DNA from: Lachnospiraceae bacterium
GTDB lineage: Bacteria; Bacillota; Clostridia; Lachnospirales; Lachnospiraceae
Length of the DNA stretch: 60,592 nucleotides
Direction of reading: 5' to 3'
Assembly: GCA_017442865.1 (NCBI GenBank)
Contig: JAFRXK010000061.1
Span: forward strand, 1-60,592
Shown piece by piece: positions 36,937 through 45,584 of the stretch. The position numbers and the translations under genes were made by a program. The notes under the pieces are model-generated. The model did no database searches and was not told the DNA's origin. It was given only the letters and a program-made list of their open reading frames with translations. Numbering within the stretch: position 1 is the first letter of the stretch; the number at the start of each line of letters is the position of its first letter.

Positions 36937-37057
36937 CAGTAAACTTCCTTTTCAGAACCCTGTATTCGAGGTTTTTAAGCATCTCATCAGTCGAATTCTT
37001 TACCGCCGCACAATATTCATAGACAGCTTTTATATCTAACTGTTTTGAAAAGGCTGT
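36854..37057 (-). pseudogene. Orphan coding fragment overlapping the RhuM start
   Basis: In a different frame from RhuM, 67 open codons read TAFSKQLDIKAVYEYCAAVKN through LKRKFTDEDKKRVADSHSQ to a stop at 36854-36856. The first two thirds look like a genuine protein C-terminus, but no start is present and I do not recognise it. It probably marks a deletion joining two genes. Confidence 0.4.
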
Positions 37058-37071
37058 TTATGGAAACATGT

Positions 37072-37485
37072 CTATCTCTTTTTATACAAAATGATTTCGG
37101 GGTCAGCACCATTGCAGCCATACTCACAAACAAGAATGAACTCTTCATTTGCGACAACACCTAAGCATCTTTCGGATCCTGTCTGTTCTATCTGACAGCC
37201 AAGATAGACATCGTTGTCATTTAAAAATTGTACTGCTGTTCCGTTTGACAAAGGGTATTCCAGATTGACAAAGGCTCCATTCAATAAATAAAGTTCATCG
37301 ACTGCAAGTCCCTTTATATCCAAAGAATTCAGTTCATCAATCAACTGCTTTTTCAGTTTGAAAAAGTCCTTATTCCTTTCTGCAATACAACTGCCTCCAA
37401 AAGGATGTCCGCCAGACTTTTCGCATCCGCCACACTCAGACAATCTATTGCATTCTTTGCAACAATCACTTTCACAATATGTCAT
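37072..37485 (-). CDS. Cysteine-rich N-terminus protein, unknown
   Basis: 137 aa from the ATG at 37483-37485, which has GGAGG seven bases upstream; the longer frame begins with a GTG without a site. The first 40 residues hold eight Cys (ESDCCKECNRLSECGGCEKSGGHPFGGSC), like the DUF3795-type metal-binding pattern, followed by a globular domain with EYPLSNGTAVQFLNDNDVYLG and YGCNGADPEIILYKK. Perhaps a zinc or iron-sulfur protein; no partner is evident. It lies in the worn accessory region. Confidence 0.65.
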   Translation of the reverse strand: MTYCESDCCKECNRLSECGGCEKSGGHPFGGSCIAERNKDFFKLKKQLIDELNSLDIKGLAVDELYLLNGAFVNLEYPLSNGTAVQFLNDNDVYLGCQIEQTGSERCLGVVANEEFILVCEYGCNGADPEIILYKKR

Positions 37486-37515
37486 GCTATTATCCTCCAC
37501 AAAAATCCATCTAAC

Positions 37516-37637
37516 TTACTTCGTTAATTTTGTCAGCAGAACTACAGTCTCGACGTCGTTATCGTTGAGCAACACCTTGCCACCTGCTTCAGCGTCATAA
37601 TCTTTACGGAATTTTAATCCTGTACGATGCGGGCTTG
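37516..37637 (-). pseudogene. Orphan C-terminal coding fragment
   Basis: Between the Cys-rich gene and the S66 peptidase, the minus strand has 39 open codons ending in RKDYDAEAGGKVLLNDNDVE...LTKLTK with stop at 37516-37518. No start or ribosome site is found; upstream it runs directly from the S66 stop. It looks like the tail of a decayed gene of unknown family. Confidence 0.35.
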
Positions 37638-38663
37638 TTATTCAAATCGTATCACCTGCTCATTGGCATCTACTGATGCATTTACACCAAACGGGATAAT
37701 GCACCTCGGTGTCGCATGACCGATGTTCACATTACAGAGAACCGGAATTAAAGGATCATCTATGGCAGATATCAGCAATTCCTTATACTCTTCAGAATAC
37801 ATTTCATCCATCGGTTTTCCAACCAGCAAGCCGGAAATGTTTTGAAATACACCTCTTTCCTTCAGATATTCCAGTGCCTGGCGATACTTTTTAGGAGAAG
37901 GTTTTTCTTCACTTGACTCCAGCAAAAGTATGTGCCCCTTCCAGGCATCCGCATCCGGAAAGATGTGGTATTTCTCACATAAGACAGGCATGTCTGCATA
38001 GCGTTCTCCATTAAAAATGTCAAATATCGAATCAATACATCCGCCCAGGATTTTCCCCTCAAATACCGCCGGTCCTTGAATAAGCTCATATCCTATATTG
38101 TTGTGTTTTATTCTTGGTTGTCCGATCTGGGTTTCGTCAAATGCAGTTCTTTCTTCATACCAGACATCACTTGGATGGATCTCTTTTATCTTCCCTGTCT
38201 GGATCAATTCTTCAAAACACTTTTTGCTGTAGGGAAGCATATCCGAATCCAGTTCGCAAAGATCGGCCAAAAACGACTGTCCATAGAATGTCTTTATGCC
38301 AAGCTTATGCAGCATCAGATGGTTGATCGTGGTATCCGAAAAGCCAAGGAATATCTTATCATTTACAGCCTTCTCAAGTTCATCATTTTCAAACAGATAA
38401 GAGAGCAAACGATAAGTATCATCTCCGCCGATCGCACACAGAATCATATCTACATCAGGATTGGCATATGCATCCAACAGATCCGACGCTCTATCTTCGG
38501 GATGATTTTTAATATACTCTATCCCCTTAAGAGCATTCTTTGAAAACCTCACCTGTAGTCCCATGGATTCCAACCGCTTAACACCAATCTTCAGTTCATG
38601 CGCTGCAAACGTTTCACCGATGATTCCACTTGATAAGCTCACAATTTCTACAGTTTTAATCAT
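37638..38663 (-). CDS. S66 family peptidase (LD-carboxypeptidase / MccF-like)
   Basis: 341 aa from the ATG at 38661-38663, whose first bases overlap the Fic stop (ATGA). The nucleophile motif GFSDTTINHLMLHK and preceding AIGGDDTYRLLSYL are diagnostic of S66 enzymes. Family members trim murein tetrapeptides (LdcA) or inactivate microcin C-type toxins (MccF). The divergent middle segment with KLGIKTFYGQSFLADLCE and SSEEKPSPKK resembles MccF-like more than LdcA, but this is inference. Translationally coupled to the Fic gene. Confidence 0.85.
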   Translation of the reverse strand: MIKTVEIVSLSSGIIGETFAAHELKIGVKRLESMGLQVRFSKNALKGIEYIKNHPEDRASDLLDAYANPDVDMILCAIGGDDTYRLLSYLFENDELEKAVNDKIFLGFSDTTINHLMLHKLGIKTFYGQSFLADLCELDSDMLPYSKKCFEELIQTGKIKEIHPSDVWYEERTAFDETQIGQPRIKHNNIGYELIQGPAVFEGKILGGCIDSIFDIFNGERYADMPVLCEKYHIFPDADAWKGHILLLESSEEKPSPKKYRQALEYLKERGVFQNISGLLVGKPMDEMYSEEYKELLISAIDDPLIPVLCNVNIGHATPRCIIPFGVNASVDANEQVIRFE

Positions 38664-39745
38664 ATTGTCACCAACACTTCCCATCTGCCGTTACGCTTAC
38701 CGTTCTCTCTGCGAATCAATTCTTTTTCTTGCATTTCAACTGTTCGTGTCTTTATTGTTCTTTCGGATTTTCCAATGATACCAGCCAATTCTTTCTGTGT
38801 AATCGAAGGATTCTTTAGTAACTCTTTTAGAATTGCCAATTCCTCCAAAGTGCAATTATTGCACTTTGAACCATCCCTTATTGCACTTTGAATTGCACTT
38901 TGTTCCCTGTAATCCACATGAATAAATCTATTCTTTAACTCATTTTGATATCCCATCAGAAGATTTTCAAAAAAGCGCTCTAAATATATTCTAGTAGCAC
39001 TGATCCCCTTGCCGAGATCATTATAATTAGCTCTGACAAGTGAGTTTCTGAAATACCATGAGTTCTCGGCAAATATCTCATTATTAACCGAAAAACCAAA
39101 TGTCTTCAGATACTTAATAATGAAAACCGCCGTAGATCTTGTATTGCCTTCACAAAACGGATGAATCTGCCATATACCGGAGGTAAACTTCGCTATATGC
39201 TTCACCGCATCAACGGCAGAAAGACCTTCGTAAGAAAATTGCTTTTCCAGACCGAAATCATAATCCAAGGTATCCCTTATACTCTCAGCCGAAGCATACA
39301 GAACGGTCTCTCCGTTAAGGACCCATTCACTTTTCGTAATGTTATAAGTCCTGTATTCACCTGCATGGGGGAAGATATCTTTGAACAGCCGTTTGTGAAT
39401 GGTTTTCCACTCTGCAGGCGAGAACTGAAATGTTCTTTCTCCCAACAATCCAGCGATTCTGGCAGAAACAATGTCAGCTTCTTTTGTACTCTCTTCGATT
39501 TCGGTTCGGCTCTGCCTTTGTTCATAGTACGACTGAATACGATTCTGCGCTGTCTTTATATCTATTCGGCCTTCAATATGCTCTTTGGCCGTTTCTAACA
39601 GATACTCAGAGGTCTTTAATCCGTCAACATCCTGAAGACCGATAGCAGTTTTCCACGCATTAGATTTCTCTGACTGCTCGGGTTCTCCCTGTCTGATATA
39701 TTCTTCAAGATCCATCTGCCATTTTTCATGATCATTCCGTGGCAT
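38660..39745 (-). CDS. Fic family protein with N-terminal VbhA-like domain and C-terminal winged helix
   Basis: 361 aa. The AMPylation motif reads HPFCEGNTRSTAVF (Fic core HxFx[D/E]GNxR), near residue 185. N-terminal residues about 30-75 (GLQDVDGLKTSEYL...IEGRIDIKTAQNRIQSYY) resemble the VbhA antitoxin helix found fused to Fic proteins. The C-terminal 60 residues are a winged-helix domain (SITQKELAGIIGKSERTIKTRTVEM). Likely a self-contained AMP-transferase regulated internally. The start is 14 bases inside the RlmD gene's 3' end, and its stop overlaps the S66 start. Confidence 0.85.
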   Translation of the reverse strand: MPRNDHEKWQMDLEEYIRQGEPEQSEKSNAWKTAIGLQDVDGLKTSEYLLETAKEHIEGRIDIKTAQNRIQSYYEQRQSRTEIEESTKEADIVSARIAGLLGERTFQFSPAEWKTIHKRLFKDIFPHAGEYRTYNITKSEWVLNGETVLYASAESIRDTLDYDFGLEKQFSYEGLSAVDAVKHIAKFTSGIWQIHPFCEGNTRSTAVFIIKYLKTFGFSVNNEIFAENSWYFRNSLVRANYNDLGKGISATRIYLERFFENLLMGYQNELKNRFIHVDYREQSAIQSAIRDGSKCNNCTLEELAILKELLKNPSITQKELAGIIGKSERTIKTRTVEMQEKELIRRENGKRNGRWEVLVTI

Positions 39746-41327
39746 CTGCAGTCACCCCCGTTCCGTTCTTGATCCTATGATAGTCCTCCATCTCTACATC
39801 AAGAGTAATTGTTCTCTCCCGGGTGTTGCTCAATCGCTGCAAAAGGCTCACGACTTCCACATGCCCCGTCATCGGGAACATATCAAATGCCTGCGCCTTT
39901 TTTGCCCTATACCCCTTCTTTGCAAAGTACTCAAGGTCTCTCGCAAGGGTTTCAGGTGCGCATGAAATGTAAACCACTTTTTCAGGTGCAAGTAAAGCCA
40001 CTGCATCCATAAAACGCTCGTCGCTTCCTGCGCGTGGCGGGTCCATAATAACTACATCCGCAGTTTCGCCTGAAGCTGCCATGTTCTGCATGAAATCGCT
40101 CGCATCATTTTTATAGAAGGAAATATTCTTGACCGCATTTAGCCTTGCATTTTTGACTGCGTCCTTCACTGCATCAGGATTCAGCTCCACGCCGATGACC
40201 TCCCCTGCCTTACCGGCGGCGGTTATGCCTATCGTGCCGATGCCGCAGTATGCATCAATTACGCGCTCATTTCCGGTAAGATGCGCATATTCTATCGCCT
40301 TGTTATATAATTTTTCGGTCTGGACAGGGTTGACCTGATAAAATGATTTCGGCGATATTATAAAGCGCCTGCCGCAAAGCTCGTCCTCTATGTAACCCTT
40401 GCCGTAAAGCACAATCTCTCTGTCGCCGAGCACCATGCTTGTCTTTTTGTCGTTGATGTTCAGCACTATTGTGGTGATTTCAGGGTGCTTTGTACGTAAC
40501 GCCTTTATAAAATTGTTCTTCGACGGAAATACCGGGTCGCCGGCTACAAGCACCACCATCACCTGCCCGGTCGAATGTCCGACGCGGATTAAAATGTGCC
40601 TCAGATAACCATAGCCGGTGTCCTCGCAGTAAGCCTTTATCTTAAATGAAGGCAGCAAAGAAACTATACTTTGGATAATCTCGTCTGCCAGCTTATCTTC
40701 AATCATGCATGTTTTTACAGGCACAACATCATGCGTACCCTCTTCGTACACACCTGAAATGATTTTGCCTCTGTTTACGTCAAGCACAGCATGCACCTTG
40801 TTCCTGTAATGAAACGGCTCGTCCATACCCACTATTTTCTCAGGCTTAACGAAGCCGCCTATAAGCTGCTCCACCTTCTTTTGCTTAAGCTTTAACTGCT
40901 TATCATAAGGCATGTCGATATACTGGCAGCCGCCGCATCTTTTGCTCACCGGACATAGACTTGTTTTTTGTGTTCTGACGGATTTATCTGTCTCAACAAA
41001 ACTGCTCTTAGGCTTGCTATCATTTCTTTTCTTCTCAAAGCTAATGCTTGGCGCTCCTGTACGCTTTTCGCTCTGCCTTGCATTCTGCACTCCTGTACGC
41101 TTTTCGCTCTGCCTTGCGCCTTGCTTTATACTTTTAAAATCGTTATGTTTTTCACTCTGCCTTGCGTTAGGCTTTTCTGCGTGCCTTGCGCCTTGCTTTA
41201 CACTTTTAAAATCGTTATGTTTTTCGCTCTGCCTTGCATTTGCTGCTATGCTACGCTTTTCATTCTGCCTTGCGCTTGGCGCTCCCTTGAAGCTCTTTTT
41301 ATTTGCATAATTATTTTTATCGTTCAC
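39732..41327 (-). CDS. RlmD/RumA-type 23S rRNA (uracil-5-)-methyltransferase with repetitive N-terminal tail
   Basis: 531 aa from a GTG at 41325-41327 preceded by AAGGA. Residues about 1-125 are a disordered, basic tail built of ARQSEKxx-type repeats. Then a [4Fe-4S] site (CPVSKRCGGCQYID), a SAM-binding Rossmann core (VIDAYCGIGTIGITAAGKAGEVIGVELNPDAV), DPPRAGSDERF and the catalytic Cys in YISCAPETLARDL. It methylates C5 of a uridine in 23S rRNA (m5U), probably U1939-type; exact target uncertain. No TRAM domain. Overlaps the Fic start. Confidence 0.9.
   Translation of the reverse strand: MNDKNNYANKKSFKGAPSARQNEKRSIAANARQSEKHNDFKSVKQGARHAEKPNARQSEKHNDFKSIKQGARQSEKRTGVQNARQSEKRTGAPSISFEKKRNDSKPKSSFVETDKSVRTQKTSLCPVSKRCGGCQYIDMPYDKQLKLKQKKVEQLIGGFVKPEKIVGMDEPFHYRNKVHAVLDVNRGKIISGVYEEGTHDVVPVKTCMIEDKLADEIIQSIVSLLPSFKIKAYCEDTGYGYLRHILIRVGHSTGQVMVVLVAGDPVFPSKNNFIKALRTKHPEITTIVLNINDKKTSMVLGDREIVLYGKGYIEDELCGRRFIISPKSFYQVNPVQTEKLYNKAIEYAHLTGNERVIDAYCGIGTIGITAAGKAGEVIGVELNPDAVKDAVKNARLNAVKNISFYKNDASDFMQNMAASGETADVVIMDPPRAGSDERFMDAVALLAPEKVVYISCAPETLARDLEYFAKKGYRAKKAQAFDMFPMTGHVEVVSLLQRLSNTRERTITLDVEMEDYHRIKNGTGVTADATE
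41068..41283. repeat. Coding repeats in the RlmD N-terminal tail
   Basis: Imperfect in-frame repeats of ARQSEK and HNDFKSxKQGARxxEKxxARQSEK blocks spread over about 216 bases. The longest two copies are 66 bases apart and nearly identical. All steps are multiples of three, so copy number can vary without a frameshift. Another coding minisatellite of this genome. Confidence 0.75.
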
Positions 41328-41330
41328 CTT

Positions 41331-42233
41331 TTACAATCCTTCCATATCAAATTCAGGAATGAAGCTTTCCTTAGCGGTGTCGCCCTCCTGTATAAATCCA
41401 TTTTCAACGCCCAGCTCTATGGCGTAATCTACAACCTCGTCGTATTCCTCGTCAGTAATTTTGCGGTTGATTTCAGGATAGCCGGCCACATGCTCAAGCG
41501 GTGTGTACTGATTCATGATGCTGTAGAAAATGTTGTTGCCATATGCTTCAAACAAATATTTTATGACCTTTTTTGAGTCCTCAGTGCAGCCCGGCAGTAC
41601 AAGATGCCTTACTATCAGTCCCCTTTTCATCATGCCGCTCTCGTCAAATTCAGGCAGTCCGACCTGCCCGTACATCTTTGCCACAGCCTTCGCGGCAATC
41701 CCGAAATAATCTGCGGCTGCCGAGTAGCGGCGGCTTATACTGCTGTCATGATATTTCATATCTGCAAGATAAATATCCACCAGCCCGTCAAGCATTTCAA
41801 TAGTATGTTCGTTTTCGTAGCTTGCGGTGTTATAAACTACCGGAATGTTCAATCCGTTTTTCTTTGCAAGCTTTAGTGCCTCGCATATCTGCGGCACATA
41901 GTGGGTCGGCGTCACAAGATTAATGTTGTGCGCGCCCTTTTCCATAAGCATTAAAAAAAGCTCTCCTAGTCTTTCAATGCTCACCTCTTTACCGACGCTT
42001 CCTATCGCAATGCGGTGGTTCTGGCAGTAAACACATTTTAACGAGCAGCCCGAAAAAAATACTGTGCCCGAGCCTCTCTCGCCGGAAATCACAGGCTCCT
42101 CCCACATATGAAGCGCCGCTCTTGCTACAAATATTCTGCTGTCAAAGCCGCAGTAGCCCTTCACGCCGTTATTTCTATCAACAAAGCAGTTCCTTGCACA
42201 AAGGCTGCATTTGTCCAGTTCCCTAAGCTTCAT
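41331..42233 (-). CDS. Radical SAM protein, PflA-like activase
   Basis: 300 aa from the ATG at 42231-42233, six bases after GGAG. Two Cys-rich motifs: an N-terminal CSLCARNCFVDRNNGVKGYCG and the radical SAM cluster CSLKCVYCQN (about 67-76). The layout matches the short PflA-like radical SAM proteins (TIGR/COG1313-like) of unknown substrate rather than true PflA. Late motifs TPTHYVPQI and QYTPLEHVAGYPEINRKI fit. It is 5 bases upstream of the RlmD start region, so one transcript; a hairpin repeat array lies in front. Confidence 0.86.
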   Translation of the reverse strand: MKLRELDKCSLCARNCFVDRNNGVKGYCGFDSRIFVARAALHMWEEPVISGERGSGTVFFSGCSLKCVYCQNHRIAIGSVGKEVSIERLGELFLMLMEKGAHNINLVTPTHYVPQICEALKLAKKNGLNIPVVYNTASYENEHTIEMLDGLVDIYLADMKYHDSSISRRYSAAADYFGIAAKAVAKMYGQVGLPEFDESGMMKRGLIVRHLVLPGCTEDSKKVIKYLFEAYGNNIFYSIMNQYTPLEHVAGYPEINRKITDEEYDEVVDYAIELGVENGFIQEGDTAKESFIPEFDMEGL

Positions 42234-42248
42234 AATACTCTCCATTCA

Positions 42249-42445
42249 ACCGCCTGTAAGGCGGTATGTACCTCTCATGGTACCGATGCCGGATAATAAC
42301 ACCACTTAACCGCCTGTAAGGCGGTATGTTTCTCATGGTACCGATGCCGGATAATAACACCACTTAACCGCCTGTAAGGCGGTATATACCTCTCATGGTG
42401 CCGATGCCGGATATCATATCACCATTCAACCATCTGCCCGGCGGT
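42249..42445. repeat. Four-copy tandem array of about 60 bp carrying hairpins
   Basis: The unit begins ACCGCC-TGTAA-GGCGGT (a 6-bp hairpin) followed by CTCATGGTACCGATGCCGG and ATAATAACACCACTTA. Copies start at 42249, 42309, 42367 and 42429, with spacing 60, 58 and 62; the fourth is degenerate. Between array end and 42562 only short palindromes are seen. The array fills the leader of the radical SAM gene and the region after mnmA. Too few and too regular a structure for CRISPR, since the intervals are conserved repeats. Confidence 0.85.
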
Positions 42446-42562
42446 ATGTATCTCATTAATTCATATGCTTTATATAATATAGACTCTCCATGTGAGATTC
42501 TCCCGCTTCGTCACTTTTGCGCAAGGCGCAAAGTGGTTTATACTCTATAGTTCTGCCTATAA

Positions 42563-42602
42563 ATAAAAAAAGCCCATATACACATTATAGTATATATGAG
42601 CT
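42563..42602 (-). terminator. Intrinsic terminator downstream of mnmA
   Basis: On the minus strand AGCTCATATATAC and GTGTATATGGGCT form a 13-bp stem with one G-U, followed by TTTTTTT (42563-42570). This is the transcription end for the nifS-iscU-mnmA operon. Confidence 0.85.
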
Positions 42603-42635
42603 ATTTAATAAATCATTTTTTTGAAACAGACTCCC

Positions 42636-42840
42636 GCACATTTAATCTTAAAGCTCCAGCCGAGGATATTATCGTGTCTCTCCACGCGCAATCTTTTATG
42701 CTCCAGCTGCGCATTATCGTGCCGTGCGCAATCTTTTATGCTCCAACCGCTATCGTGCCGTACGCAATCTTTTATGCTCCAGCCGCATTTATCATGCCGT
42801 GCGCAATCTTTTATGCCCTAGCCGCGTATTATCGTGCCGC
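42636..42840. repeat. Degenerate tandem duplications of the mnmA 3' end
   Basis: Read on the minus strand, the last codons and stop of mnmA (GGCACGATAATACGCGGCTA then GGGCATAAAAGATTGCGCAC) recur about four more times downstream. The element CGCAATCTTTTATG (plus strand) starts at 42687, 42727, 42763 and 42802, spacings 40, 36, 39, and a weaker fifth unit follows at about 42641. In later copies the TAG stop is changed to CTG or TTG. No ORF uses them. Confidence 0.8.
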
Positions 42841-43906
42841 CGCCCATCACAATATCGCCATCATAAATTACCACAGCCTGACCCGGCGTAATCGCCCTCT
42901 GCGGCTCGTCAAATACAACCCTGATACCCTTTTCGTGATTGTAAACTGTGCATGGTGCGCCCTTATGGGAATATCTGATTTTCGCCCACGCGCGCATGCC
43001 GTCCTCAAACTCAGGCACTGCCATATAATTTATATTGTCTGCGATTAGCTCCAATGAAAAGACATCGCCGCCATCGCCGATAACAACCTCATTTGTGTCG
43101 GTGCGGATATCGGTAACAAATACCGGTCTGCCCATTGAAAGATTTAAGCCCTTGCGCTGGCCAATCGTGTAATGAATAATGCCCTTGTGGGTTCCGAGCA
43201 CATTGCCGTCTTTATCGACAAAATTACCCGGTCTTACATTGCTGCAGTCGCATTCCCTCTCAATAAAGCCTGCATAATCATTGTCCGGAATAAAGCATAT
43301 CTCCTGACTGTCAGGCTTATTTGCAACCACAAGCCCTGCCTCGTCGGCAAGCCTTCTTATCTGCGGCTTTTCAAAATCTCCGACCGGCATAAGCGTGTGC
43401 TCAAGCTGGTATTGCGTGAGGTTGTAAAGCGCATAGGTCTGGTCCTTCGCATCAGTCTTTGACTTCTGAATCGCATACCTGCCGTTTGGAAGCTTTACTA
43501 CCCTTGCATAATGTCCCGTGGCAATATAATCTGCGCCAATCTCCAGACTTCTTCTAAGCAGTGATTCCCACTTTACATATCTGTTGCAGGCAATGCACGG
43601 ATTAGGCGTCATGCCGTGAAGATAGGCATCCGTAAAATAATCAATGACATTTTCCTTAAATTCATTTTTAAAATTCATAACGTAATAGGGAATGTCGAGT
43701 ATGCCCGCAACCCGCCTTGCATCATCAACGGCGCTTAAGCCGCAGCAGCCGCCCTCATGCTCTATGGTGCACCTGTCCTCATCCTGCCATATCTGCATGG
43801 TCACGCCTATGACATTGTAGCCCTGCTCCTTTAGAAGAAGCGCCGCTACAGACGAGTCCACTCCGCCGGACATTCCCACCACAACAGTTTTTTTAGTATT
43901 CTTCAT
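42818..43906 (-). CDS. mnmA: tRNA-specific 2-thiouridylase
   Basis: 362 aa from the ATG at 43904-43906 (the frame is open further, through iscU, but this start fits the family). MnmA thiolates U34 of Glu, Gln and Lys tRNAs. Seen: PP-loop [20 protein letters not shown] (about 11-30), catalytic Cys in [14 protein letters not shown] and the second Cys in [10 protein letters not shown], and C-terminal GGGT. The start overlaps the iscU stop by 14 bases, coupling translation with the sulfur-delivery genes. Confidence 0.97.
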   Translation of the reverse strand: MKNTKKTVVVGMSGGVDSSVAALLLKEQGYNVIGVTMQIWQDEDRCTIEHEGGCCGLSAVDDARRVAGILDIPYYVMNFKNEFKENVIDYFTDAYLHGMTPNPCIACNRYVKWESLLRRSLEIGADYIATGHYARVVKLPNGRYAIQKSKTDAKDQTYALYNLTQYQLEHTLMPVGDFEKPQIRRLADEAGLVVANKPDSQEICFIPDNDYAGFIERECDCSNVRPGNFVDKDGNVLGTHKGIIHYTIGQRKGLNLSMGRPVFVTDIRTDTNEVVIGDGGDVFSLELIADNINYMAVPEFEDGMRAWAKIRYSHKGAPCTVYNHEKGIRVVFDEPQRAITPGQAVVIYDGDIVMGGGTIIRG

Positions 43907-44339
43907 CTTCCTCTTCTTCGCCTTCGTGGATATCATTCTTCGGCTTTGAAAGGCCGTCGATAACAATACCATTCTTCTCTGCGTAATCCCAAAGTGCTGC
44001 GTGGATTGCCTCCTCTGCAAGCAGCGAGCAGTGAATCTTGACAGGCGGAAGGCCGTCAAGTGCCTCCATAACCGCCTTATTTGTTACCTCAAGAGCCTCA
44101 TAAATAGTCTTGCCCATAACAAGCTCTGTAGCCATGCTGCTTGTGGCAACCGCAGCTCCGCAGCCGAAGGTCTTAAACTTGCAGTCCTTAATAACCTTCG
44201 TCTCTTCATCTATATCAAGATAAATACGCATAATGTCGCCGCACTTTGCATTACCAACAGTGCCGACACCGCTTGCATTCTCAATCTCTCCGACATTTCT
44301 CGGATTGGTGAAATGATCCATAACCTTTTCGCTGTACAT
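43893..44339 (-). CDS. iscU: IscU/NifU-type iron-sulfur scaffold
   Basis: 148 aa. The three scaffold cysteines are visible ([37 protein letters not shown]), together with the N-terminal [17 protein letters not shown] very acidic C-terminal tail ([10 protein letters not shown]) extends past the normal fold. This group accompanies NifS in clostridia and builds [2Fe-2S]/[4Fe-4S] clusters from sulfide delivered by it. It lies 35 bases after nifS and overlaps mnmA, forming one operon. Confidence 0.95.
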   Translation of the reverse strand: MYSEKVMDHFTNPRNVGEIENASGVGTVGNAKCGDIMRIYLDIDEETKVIKDCKFKTFGCGAAVATSSMATELVMGKTIYEALEVTNKAVMEALDGLPPVKIHCSLLAEEAIHAALWDYAEKNGIVIDGLSKPKNDIHEGEEEEDEEY

Positions 44340-44374
44340 ATTTATTCCGCCTTTCTCAAAATACAGACTGTAAT

Positions 44375-45556
44375 TTAACTGTTCTTCTTAACAAAATCCT
44401 CATAAAGAGGCGACATGCTTCTTAATCTGTCAACTATGAATTTAAGCTGCTCAACAACATAATCCATCTCTTCCTTAGTGTTCTCGTGTGAAAGCGTAAG
44501 CCTTAATGAGCCGTGCGCTATCTCGTGAGGCAGACCAATCGCAAGAAGCACATGTGACGGGTCAAGCGAGCCTGACGTACACGCCGAACCGCTTGATGCG
44601 CAGATGCCTCTCTGGTCAAGCATAATTAAAAGCGACTCACCCTCAATAAACTGAAAGCTGAAGTTTGCGTTGTTCGGAAGCCTGTCCGTCCTGTGACCGT
44701 TGAGTCTCACATAAGGTATCTCTGTCAATATCCTGTCAATAAGATAATCTCTTAATTCACATTCCTGCTTAATGCGCTCGTCCATTGCGTCTGCGGCAAG
44801 CCTTGCAGCCGCTGCCATACCTACGATGCCCGGCACATTGTGTGTACCGGCCCTTCTGCTTCTCTCCTGAGCGCCGCCATGAATAAACGAACCAATCTTA
44901 ACGCCCTTTCTGATATACATAAAGCCTATGCCCTTCGGTCCGTTGAACTTGTGACCGCTTGCAGAAAGCATGTCAATATTCATCTCCTGCACATCAATCG
45001 GCACGTGGGCAAACGCCTGTACTGCATCAGTATGGAACAACACGCCATGCTTCTTTGCTATGGCGCCGATTTCCTTTATCGGCTGTATCGTACCAATCTC
45101 ATTGTTTGCAAACATAATGCTTATGAGAATCGTCTCAGGCTTAATCGCAGCCTCAAGCTCCTCAAGGCTAATCTTACCGTCAGCGTCTACATCAAGATAT
45201 GTCACCTCAAAGCCCTGCTTCTCTAAATACTGGCAGGTATGAAGCACAGCATGATGCTCAAGCTTTGAAGTAATAATATGGTTGCCCTTCGTCTTATAGG
45301 CTTCCGCCGTTCCCTTAATCGCCCAGTTATCAGACTCGCTTCCGCCGCCGGTAAAATATATCTCATTGGTCCTTGCTCCGAGTATATTCGCTATCTGCTC
45401 TCTTGCATCCTCAACAGCAGCCTTGCTGTGCTGCGCAATATCATATACGCTTGACGGATTACTGAAATTCTCTATAAAATAAGGCTTCATAACTTCAAAA
45501 ACGTCTGCATCCAGCTTTGTAGTTGCGGCATTATCAAGGTAAATAAGCTTATTCAT
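44375..45556 (-). CDS. nifS: Cysteine desulfurase (NifS/IscS type)
   Basis: 393 aa. PLP enzyme converting Cys to Ala plus enzyme-bound persulfide. PLP Lys in SASGHKFNGPKGIGF (about residue 200), active-site Cys in ASSGSACTSGSLDPSHVLLAIG (about 320) and the N-terminal YLDNAATTKLDADV are all present. AGGAGG precedes the ATG. First gene of the nifS-iscU-mnmA operon, driven by a strong promoter with a palindrome; it supplies sulfur to both IscU and MnmA. Confidence 0.97.
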   Translation of the reverse strand: MNKLIYLDNAATTKLDADVFEVMKPYFIENFSNPSSVYDIAQHSKAAVEDAREQIANILGARTNEIYFTGGGSESDNWAIKGTAEAYKTKGNHIITSKLEHHAVLHTCQYLEKQGFEVTYLDVDADGKISLEELEAAIKPETILISIMFANNEIGTIQPIKEIGAIAKKHGVLFHTDAVQAFAHVPIDVQEMNIDMLSASGHKFNGPKGIGFMYIRKGVKIGSFIHGGAQERSRRAGTHNVPGIVGMAAAARLAADAMDERIKQECELRDYLIDRILTEIPYVRLNGHRTDRLPNNANFSFQFIEGESLLIMLDQRGICASSGSACTSGSLDPSHVLLAIGLPHEIAHGSLRLTLSHENTKEEMDYVVEQLKFIVDRLRSMSPLYEDFVKKNS

Positions 45557-45584
45557 GGTGTTTATTCCTCCTAACTACAATTCA

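Noticed and set aside
40912..41576. Long plus-strand reading frames opposite the RlmD tail
   Set aside because: They are the complement of the coding repeats (Leu/Cys/Phe-rich, repetitive), with no start signals.
42249..42445. CRISPR-like appearance of the tandem array
   Set aside because: The intervals between hairpins are themselves conserved, only four units exist, and no cas genes are in the window.
42596..43048. 150-aa plus-strand frame with repeated AIFYAPAA units
   Set aside because: It is the antisense of the mnmA 3' duplications and mnmA itself; the repetitive protein is an artefact of the tandem repeat.
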